Shown here one piece after another: positions 1 through 9,173 of a stretch of DNA of 64,000 nucleotides. The stretch lies in NCBI RefSeq assembly GCF_029625215.1, contig NZ_CP121197.1, positions 2,108,001-2,172,000 of the forward strand. Direction: 5' to 3'. Under the pieces are notes generated by a model. That model saw nothing but the letters and a program-made list of their open reading frames with translations, did no database searches and was not told the DNA's origin. This DNA is from Aurantibacillus circumpalustris (GTDB taxonomy: Bacteria > Bacteroidota > Bacteroidia > B-17B0 > Aurantibacillaceae). The translations under genes were made by a program, and so were the position numbers. Numbering within the stretch: the first letter of the stretch is position 1; every line of letters starts with the position of its first letter.

Positions 1-1
1 A

Positions 2-1327
2 ATTGGCGGCTACGTTAGAGATATGTTTTTAGAAAGAAGCAGCAAAGATATTGATGTAGTTACCATTGGAAAAGGAATTGATTTAGCAACGCTTGTTCAT
101 CAAAAATTAGGACGCGAAGCGCATCTTTCTACGTTTAAAAATTTTGGTACAGCTCAGGTTAAATTCAATGATCTTGAAATTGAATTTGTTGGAGCCCGCA
201 AAGAAAGTTATAATCGCGATTCCCGCAAACCCATTGTTGAAGATGGCACGCTTGAAGATGATCAAAACCGAAGAGACTTTACTATAAACGCTTTAGCAAT
301 TGGTATTTCTAAGAACAAGCACGCAAAACTTTTAGACCCATTTAATGGTTTGGAAGATTTGAAAAATAAAATACTCCGGACGCCCTTAGATCCTGCTATC
401 ACTTATAGCGATGATCCGCTGCGTATGATGCGTGCAATTCGCTTCGCAACACAATTAAATTTCGCCATTGAAGAGAAATCTTTGCAGGCAATCGCAACCA
501 ATAAAGACAGAATTAAAATTGTTTCAAAAGAAAGAATAAGCGATGAATTAAATAAAATAATTCTTTCTCCAATTCCTTCTGTGGGATTTAAATTATTATT
601 TAACACAGGTTTACTTCATTTGATTTTTCCTGAAATGGTTAAGTTACAAGGCACCGAAACAATTAAAGGATTGTCTCATAAAGATAATTTTTACCATACG
701 CTTGAAGTGCTTGATAACGTTGCAAAGAAAAGCGATAATCTTTGGTTACGTTGGGCCGCTATTCTGCACGATATAGCAAAACCTGCAACAAAACGTTTTG
801 AAGAAGGACATGGATTTACCTTTCATGGCCATGAGGACAAGGGAGCGCGAATGGTTCCGAAAATTTTCACGAATTTAAAATTGCCATTGAATGAAAAAAT
901 GAAATACGTTCAGAAATTGGTGGAGTTGCATTTACGGCCTATTGTCTTAGCAAAAACAGAAGTTACAGATAGTGCAGTAAGACGTTTGCTTTTTGAAGCC
1001 GGAGATGACATTGATGATTTAATGGCGCTCTGCGAAAGTGATATTACAACTAAGAATCCCAACAAGGTAAAACGTTACATGCAAAATTTTGAAGTCGTGC
1101 GCACAAAGCTGGTTGAACTGGAAGAGAAAGATAAGCTGCGCAACTGGCAGCCGCCAATTATGGGGGAGGATATTATGAAGATGTATGATTTGAGTCCTGG
1201 CCGTGAAATAGGAATTCTTAAAAATGCTTTAAAAGACGCCATACTCGATGGTATAGTAGAAAATACCTTTGAAGGTGCTAAAAAGTTTCTTGACAAAAAG
1301 TTTGAAGAACTAAAGAAAGCGAATTAA
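2..1327 (+). CDS. cca: CCA tRNA nucleotidyltransferase with HD domain (5' partial)
   Basis: This enzyme adds or repairs the 3' CCA end of tRNAs. The reading frame is open from base 2, and the first residues (GGYVRD) are the glycine-rich nucleotidyltransferase motif, so the true start lies a few codons before the window. The metal-binding pair follows as DIDVV, then a DxxRRDFTINAL-type segment and the tRNA-head-binding region. An HD-type domain (ILHDIAKP near base 770, HGHED near 830) lies in the C-terminal half. About 442 codons are present, close to full length for the class II enzyme with HD domain. It matters here because the tRNA-Val gene in this window does not encode CCA. GSCFA follows 26 bp downstream on the same strand. 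Confidence 0.93.
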   Translation: MGGYVRDMFLERSSKDIDVVTIGKGIDLATLVHQKLGREAHLSTFKNFGTAQVKFNDLEIEFVGARKESYNRDSRKPIVEDGTLEDDQNRRDFTINALAIGISKNKHAKLLDPFNGLEDLKNKILRTPLDPAITYSDDPLRMMRAIRFATQLNFAIEEKSLQAIATNKDRIKIVSKERISDELNKIILSPIPSVGFKLLFNTGLLHLIFPEMVKLQGTETIKGLSHKDNFYHTLEVLDNVAKKSDNLWLRWAAILHDIAKPATKRFEEGHGFTFHGHEDKGARMVPKIFTNLKLPLNEKMKYVQKLVELHLRPIVLAKTEVTDSAVRRLLFEAGDDIDDLMALCESDITTKNPNKVKRYMQNFEVVRTKLVELEEKDKLRNWQPPIMGEDIMKMYDLSPGREIGILKNALKDAILDGIVENTFEGAKKFLDKKFEELKKAN

Positions 1328-1353
1328 GTTTTAATTCTTACGATTAAACGAGC

Positions 1354-2301
1354 ATGAAATTTCACCTGAATTACATACCGAAAAAAAATGATTTCGAAAT
1401 CAATCATAAGGATACTATTCTTTTGATGGGTTCTTGCTTTGCTGAGAATATTGGCACTCAACTAATAAATTCAAAATTTAGAACCTGTGTAAATCCAAAC
1501 GGAATTTTATTTAATCCCACTAGTATTTATAATTGTATTGAGGCCGCTGTTCATAAAAGCGCTACCGATGAATCTTTTATTTTGGAAAGAAATGGTTTAT
1601 ATTATAGTTACATGCACCATGGATCTTTTTCTTCAGAAAACAAAAATCAGCTTCTTGGTAAATTAAACGAATCAGTAAATTCAACACATGACTTTATTAA
1701 GAAGACAAATGTGCTCATTATCACTTTTGGTTCTGCATTTGTCTACCATCATAAAACACTTAATGAAACGGTTGCCAACTGTCACAAACAAGCCTCTTCA
1801 AATTTTGAAAAGCGATTATTGGAAGTTGATGAAATAGTAAAAACATATGTTTCTCTTATTAGCGAGGTAAAAGTTTTGAATCCTGAGATTAAAATTATTT
1901 TTACGGTTTCTCCAGTAAAGTATTTAAAAGAAGGGGTGGAGGAAAATAATTTAAGCAAGGCGACGCTGATTTTGAGCATAAACAAGCTGGTGAAAGAGAA
2001 TGCAAATTGTTTTTATTTCCCTGCTTATGAATTAGTGAATGACGATTTACGTGACTACCGTTTTTATAAAGAAGACCTTGCACATCCAAATCAACAAGCA
2101 GTGGATTATATTTGGCAAAAATTTTCGGACTGTTATTTTTCAAATAAAACGATCGATTTAAATCAACAGATTAATAGACTCCAACTGGCGCTTAATCATA
2201 AGCCGATGCGTGAGAGTAGCCTGGAATTGGCCAAATGGCAGGCTTTTATTGAAAATCAAAAACTAGAAATTGAAAAATTAAGTCCAGATATCAAATTTTG
2301 A
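1354..2301 (+). CDS. GSCFA domain protein
   Basis: A 315-residue protein with the family-defining motif MGSCFAENIG around residues 25-34, followed by NPNGILFNP. GSCFA proteins are common in Bacteroidota and resemble SGNH/GDSL-type hydrolases, with the serine of GSCFA in the nucleophile position, but their substrate is not known to me. A later block with DLAHPNQQAVDYIW provides the Asp-x-x-His pair expected of such hydrolases. There is no signal peptide, so a cytoplasmic location is likely. It lies 26 bp after the CCA enzyme and 59 bp before aspS on the same strand, so co-transcription is plausible. The family call is firm and the function is inference. Confidence 0.88.
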   Translation: MKFHLNYIPKKNDFEINHKDTILLMGSCFAENIGTQLINSKFRTCVNPNGILFNPTSIYNCIEAAVHKSATDESFILERNGLYYSYMHHGSFSSENKNQLLGKLNESVNSTHDFIKKTNVLIITFGSAFVYHHKTLNETVANCHKQASSNFEKRLLEVDEIVKTYVSLISEVKVLNPEIKIIFTVSPVKYLKEGVEENNLSKATLILSINKLVKENANCFYFPAYELVNDDLRDYRFYKEDLAHPNQQAVDYIWQKFSDCYFSNKTIDLNQQINRLQLALNHKPMRESSLELAKWQAFIENQKLEIEKLSPDIKF

Positions 2302-2360
2302 GGATTAATAAGGATTACCAAGCAAAAAACCACTAATTTTAGACTATATTTTAAACGATT

Positions 2361-4139
2361 ATGTTACGAACAAATACCTGCGGTGAATTAAGAATAGAAC
2401 ATGTTGGACAACAAGTAAGCCTTTGTGGTTGGGTGCAAAAGACCAGAAAACTAGGTGGTGCTACTTTTATAGATTTAAGAGACCGTTATGGTATTACACA
2501 ACTTGTTTTTTCTGATGACAGCGATGCAGGAAAAGCTCTTGGTCAAGAAGGGTTTACGCGTGAAATGGTTTTAAGAGCCAGTGGCCTTGTGATTGAACGC
2601 GAAAGCAAGAATAAAAATATACCCACTGGTGAAATTGAAATCAAACTTCAAAACATTGAAGTACTGAATAAAGCTATTACACCACCTTTTACTATTGAAG
2701 ATGAAACTGATGGTGGTGATGAGCTGCGTATGAAATACCGTTACCTCGATTTACGTCGTAGTGTTGTAAGAAAAAATCTAGAATTACGTCATCGCATGGC
2801 AATTGAAACCCGTAATTATCTGGATAAACAGAATTTTCTAGAAGTTGAAACGCCAGTCCTAATTAAATCGACCCCTGAAGGTGCGCGTGACTTTGTGGTA
2901 CCAAGTCGTATGAACGAAAATCAATTCTACGCCCTTCCTCAAAGTCCTCAAACATTCAAACAATTATTAATGGTAAGCGGTTTTGATCGTTATTATCAAA
3001 TTGTGAAATGTTTTAGAGACGAAGATTTACGTGCAGACAGACAACCTGAATTCACGCAAATAGATTGTGAGATGAGTTTTGTTGAGCAGGAAGACATTTT
3101 ACAAACATTTGAAGGACTTACAAAGCATTTATTCAGAGCTGTGAAAGGCATTGATATTCCTGAAATTGCGAGAATGAGTTATGCGGATGCCATGAAATAT
3201 TATGGTAACGATAAACCAGACACGCGTTTTGAAATGAAATTGGTAGAATTTAATGAAGTGGTAAAAGGGAAGAGCTTTAAGGTTTTTGATGATGCCGAAT
3301 TAGTGGTTGCGATTTGTGCTAAAGGTGCAGCTGAGTATACACGTAAACAATTAGATGAATTAACTGAATGGGTGAAACGTCCGCAAATAGGCGCTACAGG
3401 TTTGGTATATGCGCGGTGCAACGCCGAAGGAACATTCAAATCAAGCGTAGATAAATTTTATAATGAAGAAGAACTGAAAAAATGGGGAGTGACATGCGGT
3501 GCTGAAAAGGGCGATCTTATCTTAGTATTAGCAGGTGCAAGAGAAAAAACGCAGAAAGCCATGAGCGAGCTGCGTCTTGAAATGGGAAATCGTTTGGGCT
3601 TACGTGATAAAAATAAATTTTCGTGTTTATGGGTCCTTGATTTTCCTTTATTAGAGTGGAATGAAGGCGATCCAAACTTATTGGCTTCTTTAGCAGGACG
3701 CTGGCACGCAAAACATCATCCTTTCACTTCTCCGAAACCAGAGGATATTGAACTATTGAATACCAATCCTGGAGCCGTTAGGGCAAACGCTTACGATATT
3801 GTGATTAATGGAGTTGAAGTAGGGGGAGGAAGTATTCGTATTCACAATAAAGATCTTCAAGCGAAAATGTTTGACGTGCTTGGTTTTACCAAAGAAGAAG
3901 CGCAAAAACAATTTGGTTTCTTAATGAATGCTTTTGAATATGGAGCTCCACCGCATGGTGGTATTGCTTTTGGTTTTGATAGATTATGTTCTCTATTTGG
4001 TGGCGCTGAAAGTATTCGTGACTTTATCGCTTTCCCGAAAAATAATTCAGGACGTGATGTGATGATTGATGCACCAAGTGAAATTAGCCAAGAGCAACTT
4101 AAAGAGTTGAGTATAGACACTATAATAAAAACAACGTGA
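2361..4139 (+). CDS. aspS: aspartyl-tRNA synthetase
   Basis: A class II aminoacyl-tRNA synthetase that charges tRNA-Asp. At 592 residues it has the normal length for the bacterial type with a GAD insertion domain. Seen in order: the N-terminal anticodon-binding OB fold ([21 protein letters not shown]), motif 1 around FLEVETPVL, motif 2 as [20 protein letters not shown], and motif 3 as [15 protein letters not shown] near the C terminus. The ATG at 2361 directly starts the conserved N terminus ([11 protein letters not shown]). The stop codon overlaps the GTG start of the next gene, so the two are translationally coupled or at least co-transcribed. Confidence 0.97.
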   Translation: MLRTNTCGELRIEHVGQQVSLCGWVQKTRKLGGATFIDLRDRYGITQLVFSDDSDAGKALGQEGFTREMVLRASGLVIERESKNKNIPTGEIEIKLQNIEVLNKAITPPFTIEDETDGGDELRMKYRYLDLRRSVVRKNLELRHRMAIETRNYLDKQNFLEVETPVLIKSTPEGARDFVVPSRMNENQFYALPQSPQTFKQLLMVSGFDRYYQIVKCFRDEDLRADRQPEFTQIDCEMSFVEQEDILQTFEGLTKHLFRAVKGIDIPEIARMSYADAMKYYGNDKPDTRFEMKLVEFNEVVKGKSFKVFDDAELVVAICAKGAAEYTRKQLDELTEWVKRPQIGATGLVYARCNAEGTFKSSVDKFYNEEELKKWGVTCGAEKGDLILVLAGAREKTQKAMSELRLEMGNRLGLRDKNKFSCLWVLDFPLLEWNEGDPNLLASLAGRWHAKHHPFTSPKPEDIELLNTNPGAVRANAYDIVINGVEVGGGSIRIHNKDLQAKMFDVLGFTKEEAQKQFGFLMNAFEYGAPPHGGIAFGFDRLCSLFGGAESIRDFIAFPKNNSGRDVMIDAPSEISQEQLKELSIDTIIKTT

Positions 4140-4948
4140 TAACTATTTTGGGCTTTATAGCGTTTTTAATTATTGGGGTAATTCTCGGGCTTATTGGTGG
4201 GGGCGGTTCAATTTTAGGCGTCCCGGTTTTGGTATATATACTTAATTACAGTGCTGAAGAGGCTACAACATATTCTTTATTTATTGTTGGATTAACTTCT
4301 TTAATCGGTGCAATTTCTTACTTACGTAAGGGTGAAATAAGTGGCGAAGCACTTTATGAGTTTGCATTGGCTTCACTAGTTAGTGTTTTTTGTGTTAGGA
4401 AGTTTGTTATGCCTGCTATACCGGATCAAATTCATATATTCAATGGCGTAATATCTAAAGACATTTTAATCATGGTTTTATTTTCTCTGCTTATATTAAG
4501 TTCTTCCGTAAGTATGATTCGTAAGAGAAAACCTGGAAGTAAAAGTCAGGTGAAATGGGATGAATTTGCAAGAAGTCCGTTGGGTTTACCTTTTGTAATA
4601 CTATTAGGTATTGCGGTTGGTTTTATTACCGGTTTTGTTGGCGCAGGTGGAGGATTTATAATTGTACCCGTTTTAATTTTCTTTTTGCGATTAAATTTTA
4701 AGAAAGCAATTGGAACATCCTTATTTATTATTGCTATAAATTCATTGGTAGGCTTTACGGGCAATATCGGAAATCAAGAAATAAATTGGGTTTTCTTAAT
4801 TAGCATCTCAGCAATGTCCATTGTCGGAATTACTTTAGGAAGTATGTTTTCAGGAAAAGTATCACCAAAAAAATTAAAGCCTGCCTTTGGCTGGTTTACT
4901 TTAGTTGTTGGTATAGCTGTGCTGGTTAAAGAACTAGTTTTTAATTAG
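4136..4948 (+). CDS. TauE/SafE-type sulfite exporter family permease
   Basis: A 270-residue integral membrane protein with about eight hydrophobic segments in two halves. Each half starts with a glycine-rich motif: [17 protein letters not shown] near residue 20 and [15 protein letters not shown] near residue 165. This repeat is the signature of the TauE/SafE (DUF81) family, which moves organic or sulfur-containing anions across the inner membrane; the substrate here is unknown. The start is GTG at 4136, overlapping the aspS stop by four bases. No ATG lies at a suitable position upstream or just downstream. The gene is convergent with the YbjQ-type gene, with a shared hairpin at the junction. 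Confidence 0.88.
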   Translation: MITILGFIAFLIIGVILGLIGGGGSILGVPVLVYILNYSAEEATTYSLFIVGLTSLIGAISYLRKGEISGEALYEFALASLVSVFCVRKFVMPAIPDQIHIFNGVISKDILIMVLFSLLILSSSVSMIRKRKPGSKSQVKWDEFARSPLGLPFVILLGIAVGFITGFVGAGGGFIIVPVLIFFLRLNFKKAIGTSLFIIAINSLVGFTGNIGNQEINWVFLISISAMSIVGITLGSMFSGKVSPKKLKPAFGWFTLVVGIAVLVKELVFN

Positions 4949-4974
4949 AGAAAAAACAATTAGCTTGTTTTCTC
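4948..4974. terminator. hairpin between convergent genes
   Basis: GAGAAAAAACAA is complementary to TTGTTTTCTC across a 5-base loop. The hairpin sits just after the permease stop codon and overlaps the last codons of the convergent gene, so it could act as a bidirectional terminator. The stem is A/T rich and has a two-base bulge. Confidence 0.4.
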
Positions 4975-5292
4975 GACAACAACAGCCGTTCCATAGGCAA
5001 GAACTTCCGTTAATCCACTCATTACTTCATTTGCATCATAACGCATATTAATAATGGCATTGCAGCCCATTTCTTTACCATGTTTAATCATTAACTGCAA
5101 GGCCTCTTCTCGCGCTCTTTCGCACAGTTCGGTGTAAATAGCACTTCTTCCGCCAAAAAGAGTCATAAATCCTCCTACCATGTTTCCAACAATACTTCTA
5201 GAACGCACCGTAATGCCGCGCACCAAGCCAAGTTGTTTTGTTATTTTATAACCTTCTAATGAAGTACTGGTTGTAATTAATGCTGTGTTCAT
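4960..5292 (-). CDS. YbjQ/UPF0145 family protein
   Basis: A 110-residue protein of the YbjQ (heavy-metal-binding, DUF74) family. Features seen are the N-terminal beta strand ending in TTSTSLEGYKI, the block VRGITVRSRSIVGN, and the C-terminal signature GCNAIINMRYDA followed by a Y-GTAV strand. These proteins form pentameric rings of unknown cellular role. I chose the ATG at 5292 because family members begin at this point (MNTALITTST). The open frame extends 13 codons further upstream with no family resemblance. It is monocistronic and convergent with the permease gene. Confidence 0.88.
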   Translation of the reverse strand: MNTALITTSTSLEGYKITKQLGLVRGITVRSRSIVGNMVGGFMTLFGGRSAIYTELCERAREEALQLMIKHGKEMGCNAIINMRYDANEVMSGLTEVLAYGTAVVVEKTS

Positions 5293-5508
5293 ATTAATTT
5301 GTTTTAATGTGAATATACAGTAATTCAACAATTAAGAAAAATAAAAAAATAGTGGTGATGAAATTATTTAGAATGAATCACAAACAGTTTTTTTGTTTAC
5401 CGCCAAATAAAGACGGAGCTATTATTCTGTGGAATTAGAAATAAGTGTCTCTTTTAAAACAGGAAATGACAAGAACCAACACAAATTACGTTTATAAATT
5501 AACGGTAA

Positions 5509-6102
5509 TTAATTCTTGATTATTTTTCGCGTCATAAGTAATTTTTCATCGTTAAGAACTTCCAGAAAATAAATTCCATTTCCAAAAGCTGTCAAATCAA
5601 GGTTAATATCTGATTCAGTGATTATTTTATTGAGCATTTCAGCGCCTGCCACATTTAGAATGCGAATACTTATTTTTTTAGAGGAGAAGAAATCAATCGA
5701 AAAATTTAAATTTAGCGAGCCGTCTGTTGGATTAGGGTAACTTAAAAATTCTTTACTATCACTTGAAGTCTCAAAAATCCCGGTTGTAGAAAAGGGTATA
5801 GTAATATTACTATTATGAGATTGACAAGAATCAGCAACGCCAGTAACATAAATTGAATAAGTTCCAACGCATACATTATCGAAAAAAAAAGTATTTCCGT
5901 TCCAACCAGCGTAAATATATGTTTTGGGTATTATACCCCAATTGAAACTAAAAGGATTACAGGAAGCAACTGTCATTGTAAACGAGCCATCGCAACACGT
6001 ATAACAACTTGCTGGCTTTATATTAAAAACATCGGGTTGAGCATTATTTTTGTGAGTAAAGAACAAAAAGATTAATGTTGCAATGAGAAAATGTTTTTTC
6101 AT
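5509..6102 (-). CDS. small secreted protein with T9SS C-terminal sorting domain
   Basis: A 197-residue protein that begins with a signal peptide (MKKHFLIATLIFLFFTHKNNAQ). A cysteine-rich central region (CYTCCDGSFTMTVASC) resembles the SprB/gliding-repeat type of short beta domains. It ends in a type IX secretion sorting domain (SYPNPTDGSLNLNF, then NGIYFLEVLNDEKLLMTRKIIKN). It should cross the outer membrane via T9SS and be attached to the surface or released. Its ATG overlaps the TGA of a fossil T9SS tail directly upstream on the same strand. The function of the N-terminal part is not recognised. Confidence 0.8.
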   Translation of the reverse strand: MKKHFLIATLIFLFFTHKNNAQPDVFNIKPASCYTCCDGSFTMTVASCNPFSFNWGIIPKTYIYAGWNGNTFFFDNVCVGTYSIYVTGVADSCQSHNSNITIPFSTTGIFETSSDSKEFLSYPNPTDGSLNLNFSIDFFSSKKISIRILNVAGAEMLNKIITESDINLDLTAFGNGIYFLEVLNDEKLLMTRKIIKN

Positions 6103-6278
6103 TCTTTAATTATTTTTTGAGTTGTTAAAAGTTTTCCATCACTAAAAATTTCCACAAAATAATTTCCATTTTTAAAATCTCCCAAATCAAGTTTAATGCC
6201 TGACTCTTTAATATCTGATTCTGCAATTGGTTTATTTAGTAGTTCTGCTTTAGCAACATTTATTGGGTTTTGTATGGT
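6099..6278 (-). pseudogene. fossil T9SS sorting-domain tail
   Basis: Translating the minus strand here gives about 59 codons ending in NGNYFVEIFSDGKLLTTQK, a typical T9SS type A C terminus. It closely parallels the end of the next gene (NGIYFLEVLNDEKLLMTRK). The frame closes with a stop just upstream (near 6279), and no signal peptide or body domain is attached. The TGA overlaps the ATG of the gene at 6102. It is the remains of a paralogue or of a partial tandem duplication. Confidence 0.65.
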
Positions 6279-6424
6279 TTAATAAATATACACCATTTAG
6301 TAGTTTCTTTTAGTGGAAATATGATTTATTATTCTTATTGAGAAAGTTAGTGGAAATGAGTTTGTCTAACAAATCGGGAGGTCAGTAGTAAGTTACGCGC
6401 CTAAGAAAACAAGGTCTTAATTGT

Positions 6425-6494
6425 CTCTTTTAAAACCCGGAATAATTGAAATTGTCTAGTTAGTTAACAGGATCAAATTCCGGGTTTTAAAGAG
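6425..6494. repeat. long inverted repeat in intergenic region
   Basis: The arm at 6425-6443 (CTCTTTTAAAACCCGGAAT) is the reverse complement of 6477-6494 apart from one extra T. The arms are separated by 33 bases. A similar half-arm (GTCTCTTTTAAAACAGGAA) occurs near 5445. The stretch 6280-6660 holds no gene that I can support; apart from this repeat it is A/T-rich and featureless. Confidence 0.6.
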
Positions 6495-6660
6495 CAAGAC
6501 TAAATTAAACTATATGCAAGCACTTGTCAAGTCTTTTAACACTCTATAAGAAACTAAATAATTTTTTCCTTGTTAATAACCTGTCAAATTATCTGTTAAC
6601 CAATCACTTGAGCTAACAGAAAAAAATAATGGTTAATTAAATTTATACTACTAGCACAAT

Positions 6661-6690
6661 AAAAAAACCGAAGCAACGTTCGGTTTTTTT
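6661..6690 (-). terminator. rho-independent terminator of the alcohol dehydrogenase gene
   Basis: An ACCGAAGCAACGTTCGGT-type stem flanked by A and T runs lies 28 bases downstream of the alcohol dehydrogenase stop codon on the minus strand. Confidence 0.8.
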
Positions 6691-6718
6691 GAAAGTATTT
6701 TATCTGTTACTTTTTAAA

Positions 6719-7762
6719 TTATAATGTACTCATATCTATAACAAAACGATATTTTACATCGCCAGCAAGCATGCGTTCGTAAGCGGTGTTAATATAGTCC
6801 ATTGGTATTATTTCAACTTCAGATACGATGTTATGTTCCGCGCAATAATCCAACATTTCTTGTGTTTCGGGTAAACCACCAATTAAGGAACCCGCTAAAC
6901 TTTTGCGACCACCTATTAAACTAAAAGCCATAATTTCAGATGGAGTAGGCGGTGCACCAACGCAAATCATAATGCCATCGGTGTTTAACATGGCAAGGTA
7001 TTGATTGTAATTATGAGGAGCGGAAACAGTGTCAATTATAAAATCAAATTTCCCAACAAGATTTTTTAAATCTTCAGGATTTTTGGTTAATGCAAAATGA
7101 TGCGCTCCTAAAAGACGTGCATCTTTTTCTTTTTCTGGAGACGTGCTTAGCATAGTAACATCTGCACCAAAAGAAGCAGCGAATTTAACTGCCATGTGTC
7201 CGAGTCCGCCAAGACCAATAACAGCAACTTTGTGACCTTTACCAACTTTCCAGTGACGCAATGGAGAATAGGTTGTAATGCCTGCACATAACAAAGGTGC
7301 TACGTTTGCTAATGGAAGTTTTTCGGAAACTTTTAATACAAAATCTTCCGTTACAACAATTTGTTTCGAATAACCACCATAAGTTACGCCACCGCTAATT
7401 TTGTCTTTACCATTATAAGTGCCAGTAGAACCATTACGGCAAAATTGTTCTAATCCTTTTTTGCAATTGTCGCAATCACGGCAAGAGTCTACCAAACAAC
7501 CCACACCAACAAGATCGCCTACTTTAAATTTTTTCACATCAGTTCCAACACTTGTCACTTTTCCTACCATTTCGTGTCCGGGTACAATAGGGTAAACAGT
7601 TCCGCTCCATTCGTTTTTTGCCATGTGGAGATCGGAGTGACAAACACCACAATAAATAATATCGAATTGAACATCTTTAGGTTCAAGAGTTCTTCTTTCT
7701 AAAGTAAATGGCGCTAAAGGCGCTGTGGCGTTTTGTGCGGCGTATCCTTTTGTTGTTTTCAT
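6719..7762 (-). CDS. zinc-dependent NAD(P) alcohol dehydrogenase (cinnamyl-ADH/YahK type)
   Basis: A medium-chain dehydrogenase/reductase of 347 residues that interconverts alcohols and aldehydes. Catalytic zinc ligands are visible as C38, H63 and E64 (PGHEMVG), with a later Cys in PLLCAGITTYSPL. Structural zinc ligands are C94, C97, C100 and C108. The Rossmann motif is GLGGLGHMAVKFA. The sequence pattern matches the broad-specificity aldehyde reductases of the YahK/cinnamyl alcohol dehydrogenase branch. It appears monocistronic, with its own terminator and a 95-bp gap to the gene upstream. The physiological substrate cannot be read from sequence. Confidence 0.93.
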   Translation of the reverse strand: MKTTKGYAAQNATAPLAPFTLERRTLEPKDVQFDIIYCGVCHSDLHMAKNEWSGTVYPIVPGHEMVGKVTSVGTDVKKFKVGDLVGVGCLVDSCRDCDNCKKGLEQFCRNGSTGTYNGKDKISGGVTYGGYSKQIVVTEDFVLKVSEKLPLANVAPLLCAGITTYSPLRHWKVGKGHKVAVIGLGGLGHMAVKFAASFGADVTMLSTSPEKEKDARLLGAHHFALTKNPEDLKNLVGKFDFIIDTVSAPHNYNQYLAMLNTDGIMICVGAPPTPSEIMAFSLIGGRKSLAGSLIGGLPETQEMLDYCAEHNIVSEVEIIPMDYINTAYERMLAGDVKYRFVIDMSTL

Positions 7763-7857
7763 GCTTTATTTATTTAGGTAGATGAAATGAAGTGTGAAAT
7801 TATAATTTGAACAAAATTACAAAGAGAAACAAGGAACAACGTTATTGTTTGGTAATT

Positions 7858-8307
7858 TTAATAATACGCTGCTTCAACTTCAGTTAAGGAGCTATTTAAA
7901 AATTCTAATTCTTTAGCCGTTTTTAGTGCAGTTGCAATGTTTTCTTCTGCTACTTCAATATTTAAAACAAAGGCGATTCCTAATTCAAAATCGGGAATAA
8001 AAGGAAAGCTACGACTCAATTCTTTCAAGGCTTTTACAGAGTTATAGTTGCACAATTTATAAAAGTGGATGTATTTTTTTCGGTAAAATTCAGCGTGAGG
8101 TATAATAATGACGTCGAGTATGTCCGCAAAGTATTTAGTACAATCGGGTGTTTGTTTTACAAGAACGCGTGAGCCTATTTTTTTTGTCTCTAACGATAAC
8201 TGTCTGAGTAGAACGTCATCTACAATAATGGTGGTATCTATCATAAGCGAGCTTAAAGATACGGGTGATACTATGCCCTGCTTGCTATAGACTGTAGCAT
8301 TCTGCAA
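7858..8307 (-). CDS. hypothetical protein
   Basis: A 149-residue protein that I do not recognise. It has no signal peptide or membrane segment. From residue 22 it reads MIDTTIIVDDVLLRQL, which could be an alternative start and looks like the beginning of an alpha/beta fold, followed by a helical C-terminal half. The ATG at 8307 lies only 5 bases after the upstream gene's stop, which favours the longer form and membership of a three-gene operon with a small membrane protein and a PaaI-type thioesterase. Confidence 0.6.
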   Translation of the reverse strand: MQNATVYSKQGIVSPVSLSSLMIDTTIIVDDVLLRQLSLETKKIGSRVLVKQTPDCTKYFADILDVIIIPHAEFYRKKYIHFYKLCNYNSVKALKELSRSFPFIPDFELGIAFVLNIEVAEENIATALKTAKELEFLNSSLTEVEAAYY

Positions 8308-8312
8308 TCATT

Positions 8313-8591
8313 CTACATTTCTTCCGTATTTTCTAACTCAGTATTATCTTCTTCATCTGAATATGTATTAGGAACAAAGGCCGAGGGGCCTCTTCTTTTT
8401 AAGACACGAAGCGCCATAATTAATCCAGTTATTAATCCGATAGCACATAAAAATAAAGAAGCGGCTACTCCAATGATGCCAGGCATAGTTAAATAAACCA
8501 CTATACTTAAAATCATGGCTATGAGAACTGGAAAAAGGACAATGTTTATATAGCCTAATAATCCCGTAAAAATTAATTTGATTTTGTTCAT
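8313..8591 (-). CDS. small two-helix membrane protein
   Basis: A 92-residue protein with two hydrophobic stretches, roughly residues 15-35 and 38-62, then a short basic linker (RVLKRRG) and an acidic tail rich in Glu and Asp. This resembles the DUF3188/YtxH-like class of small inner-membrane proteins, but I cannot name a family. It is spaced 6 bp after the thioesterase gene and 5 bp before the following gene, so it is co-transcribed with both. Confidence 0.65.
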   Translation of the reverse strand: MNKIKLIFTGLLGYINIVLFPVLIAMILSIVVYLTMPGIIGVAASLFLCAIGLITGLIMALRVLKRRGPSAFVPNTYSDEEDNTELENTEEM

Positions 8592-8597
8592 GTGAGT

Positions 8598-9017
8598 TTA
8601 GATCTGGTTTTTCACTATTTCTTTTCCTGTTCTATAAACAGTTCCTTTAAAAAGGGCAATAAGGTTTCCTTCAGAATCTTTTGTTTGAATATCGTACAAG
8701 GCAGTTTTATTTCCAAGATGGTTTTCCTTTGCTTCCACATATAAAACATCTCCCTCTTTGGCGGGTTTTGTGAATGTAATAGAAACGTCTAAAGCCACTG
8801 CAATACTGCCGTGTGAGTTGGCTGCAAATGCGAGTGCAGAGTCTGAAGCCGAAAAAATAACGCCGCCATGGATGCTGTGAAATCCGTTTAGCATTTCTTT
8901 TTTAACTTTAAAATGCAAACTGCAATAACCACTTTCTATTTTGTCGATTTTAAGTCCAAGCCATTTCGTAAACTCGTCTTTTTCTAACATGGTGGCTAAA
9001 ACTTCCTTTGGCGTCAT
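8598..9017 (-). CDS. hotdog-fold PaaI-type acyl-CoA thioesterase
   Basis: A 139-residue hotdog-fold protein. The key segment NGFHSIHGGVIFSASDSALAFA carries the HGG and Asp of PaaI-type thioesterases, and a C-terminal strand (LYDIQTKDSEGNLIALFKGTVYR) completes the fold. Members hydrolyse acyl- or phenylacetyl-CoA esters, and a role in releasing CoA from dead-end thioesters is common. It is the first gene of a tight three-gene operon on the minus strand. The family is clear; the substrate is unknown. Confidence 0.88.
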   Translation of the reverse strand: MTPKEVLATMLEKDEFTKWLGLKIDKIESGYCSLHFKVKKEMLNGFHSIHGGVIFSASDSALAFAANSHGSIAVALDVSITFTKPAKEGDVLYVEAKENHLGNKTALYDIQTKDSEGNLIALFKGTVYRTGKEIVKNQI

Positions 9018-9173
9018 TGTTTCTTTTTTTGGATAATGTTAAGGTGTTTTTTTAATGGTTATAGGGAGTTTAAAGGTAAATAAAGAACCGAGTTTGGACG
9101 AATAAATTTTCGGAATTATTTATTGTACAATGATACAAATCTTCATTTTTTTATCTATTATTACATTAAAAAA

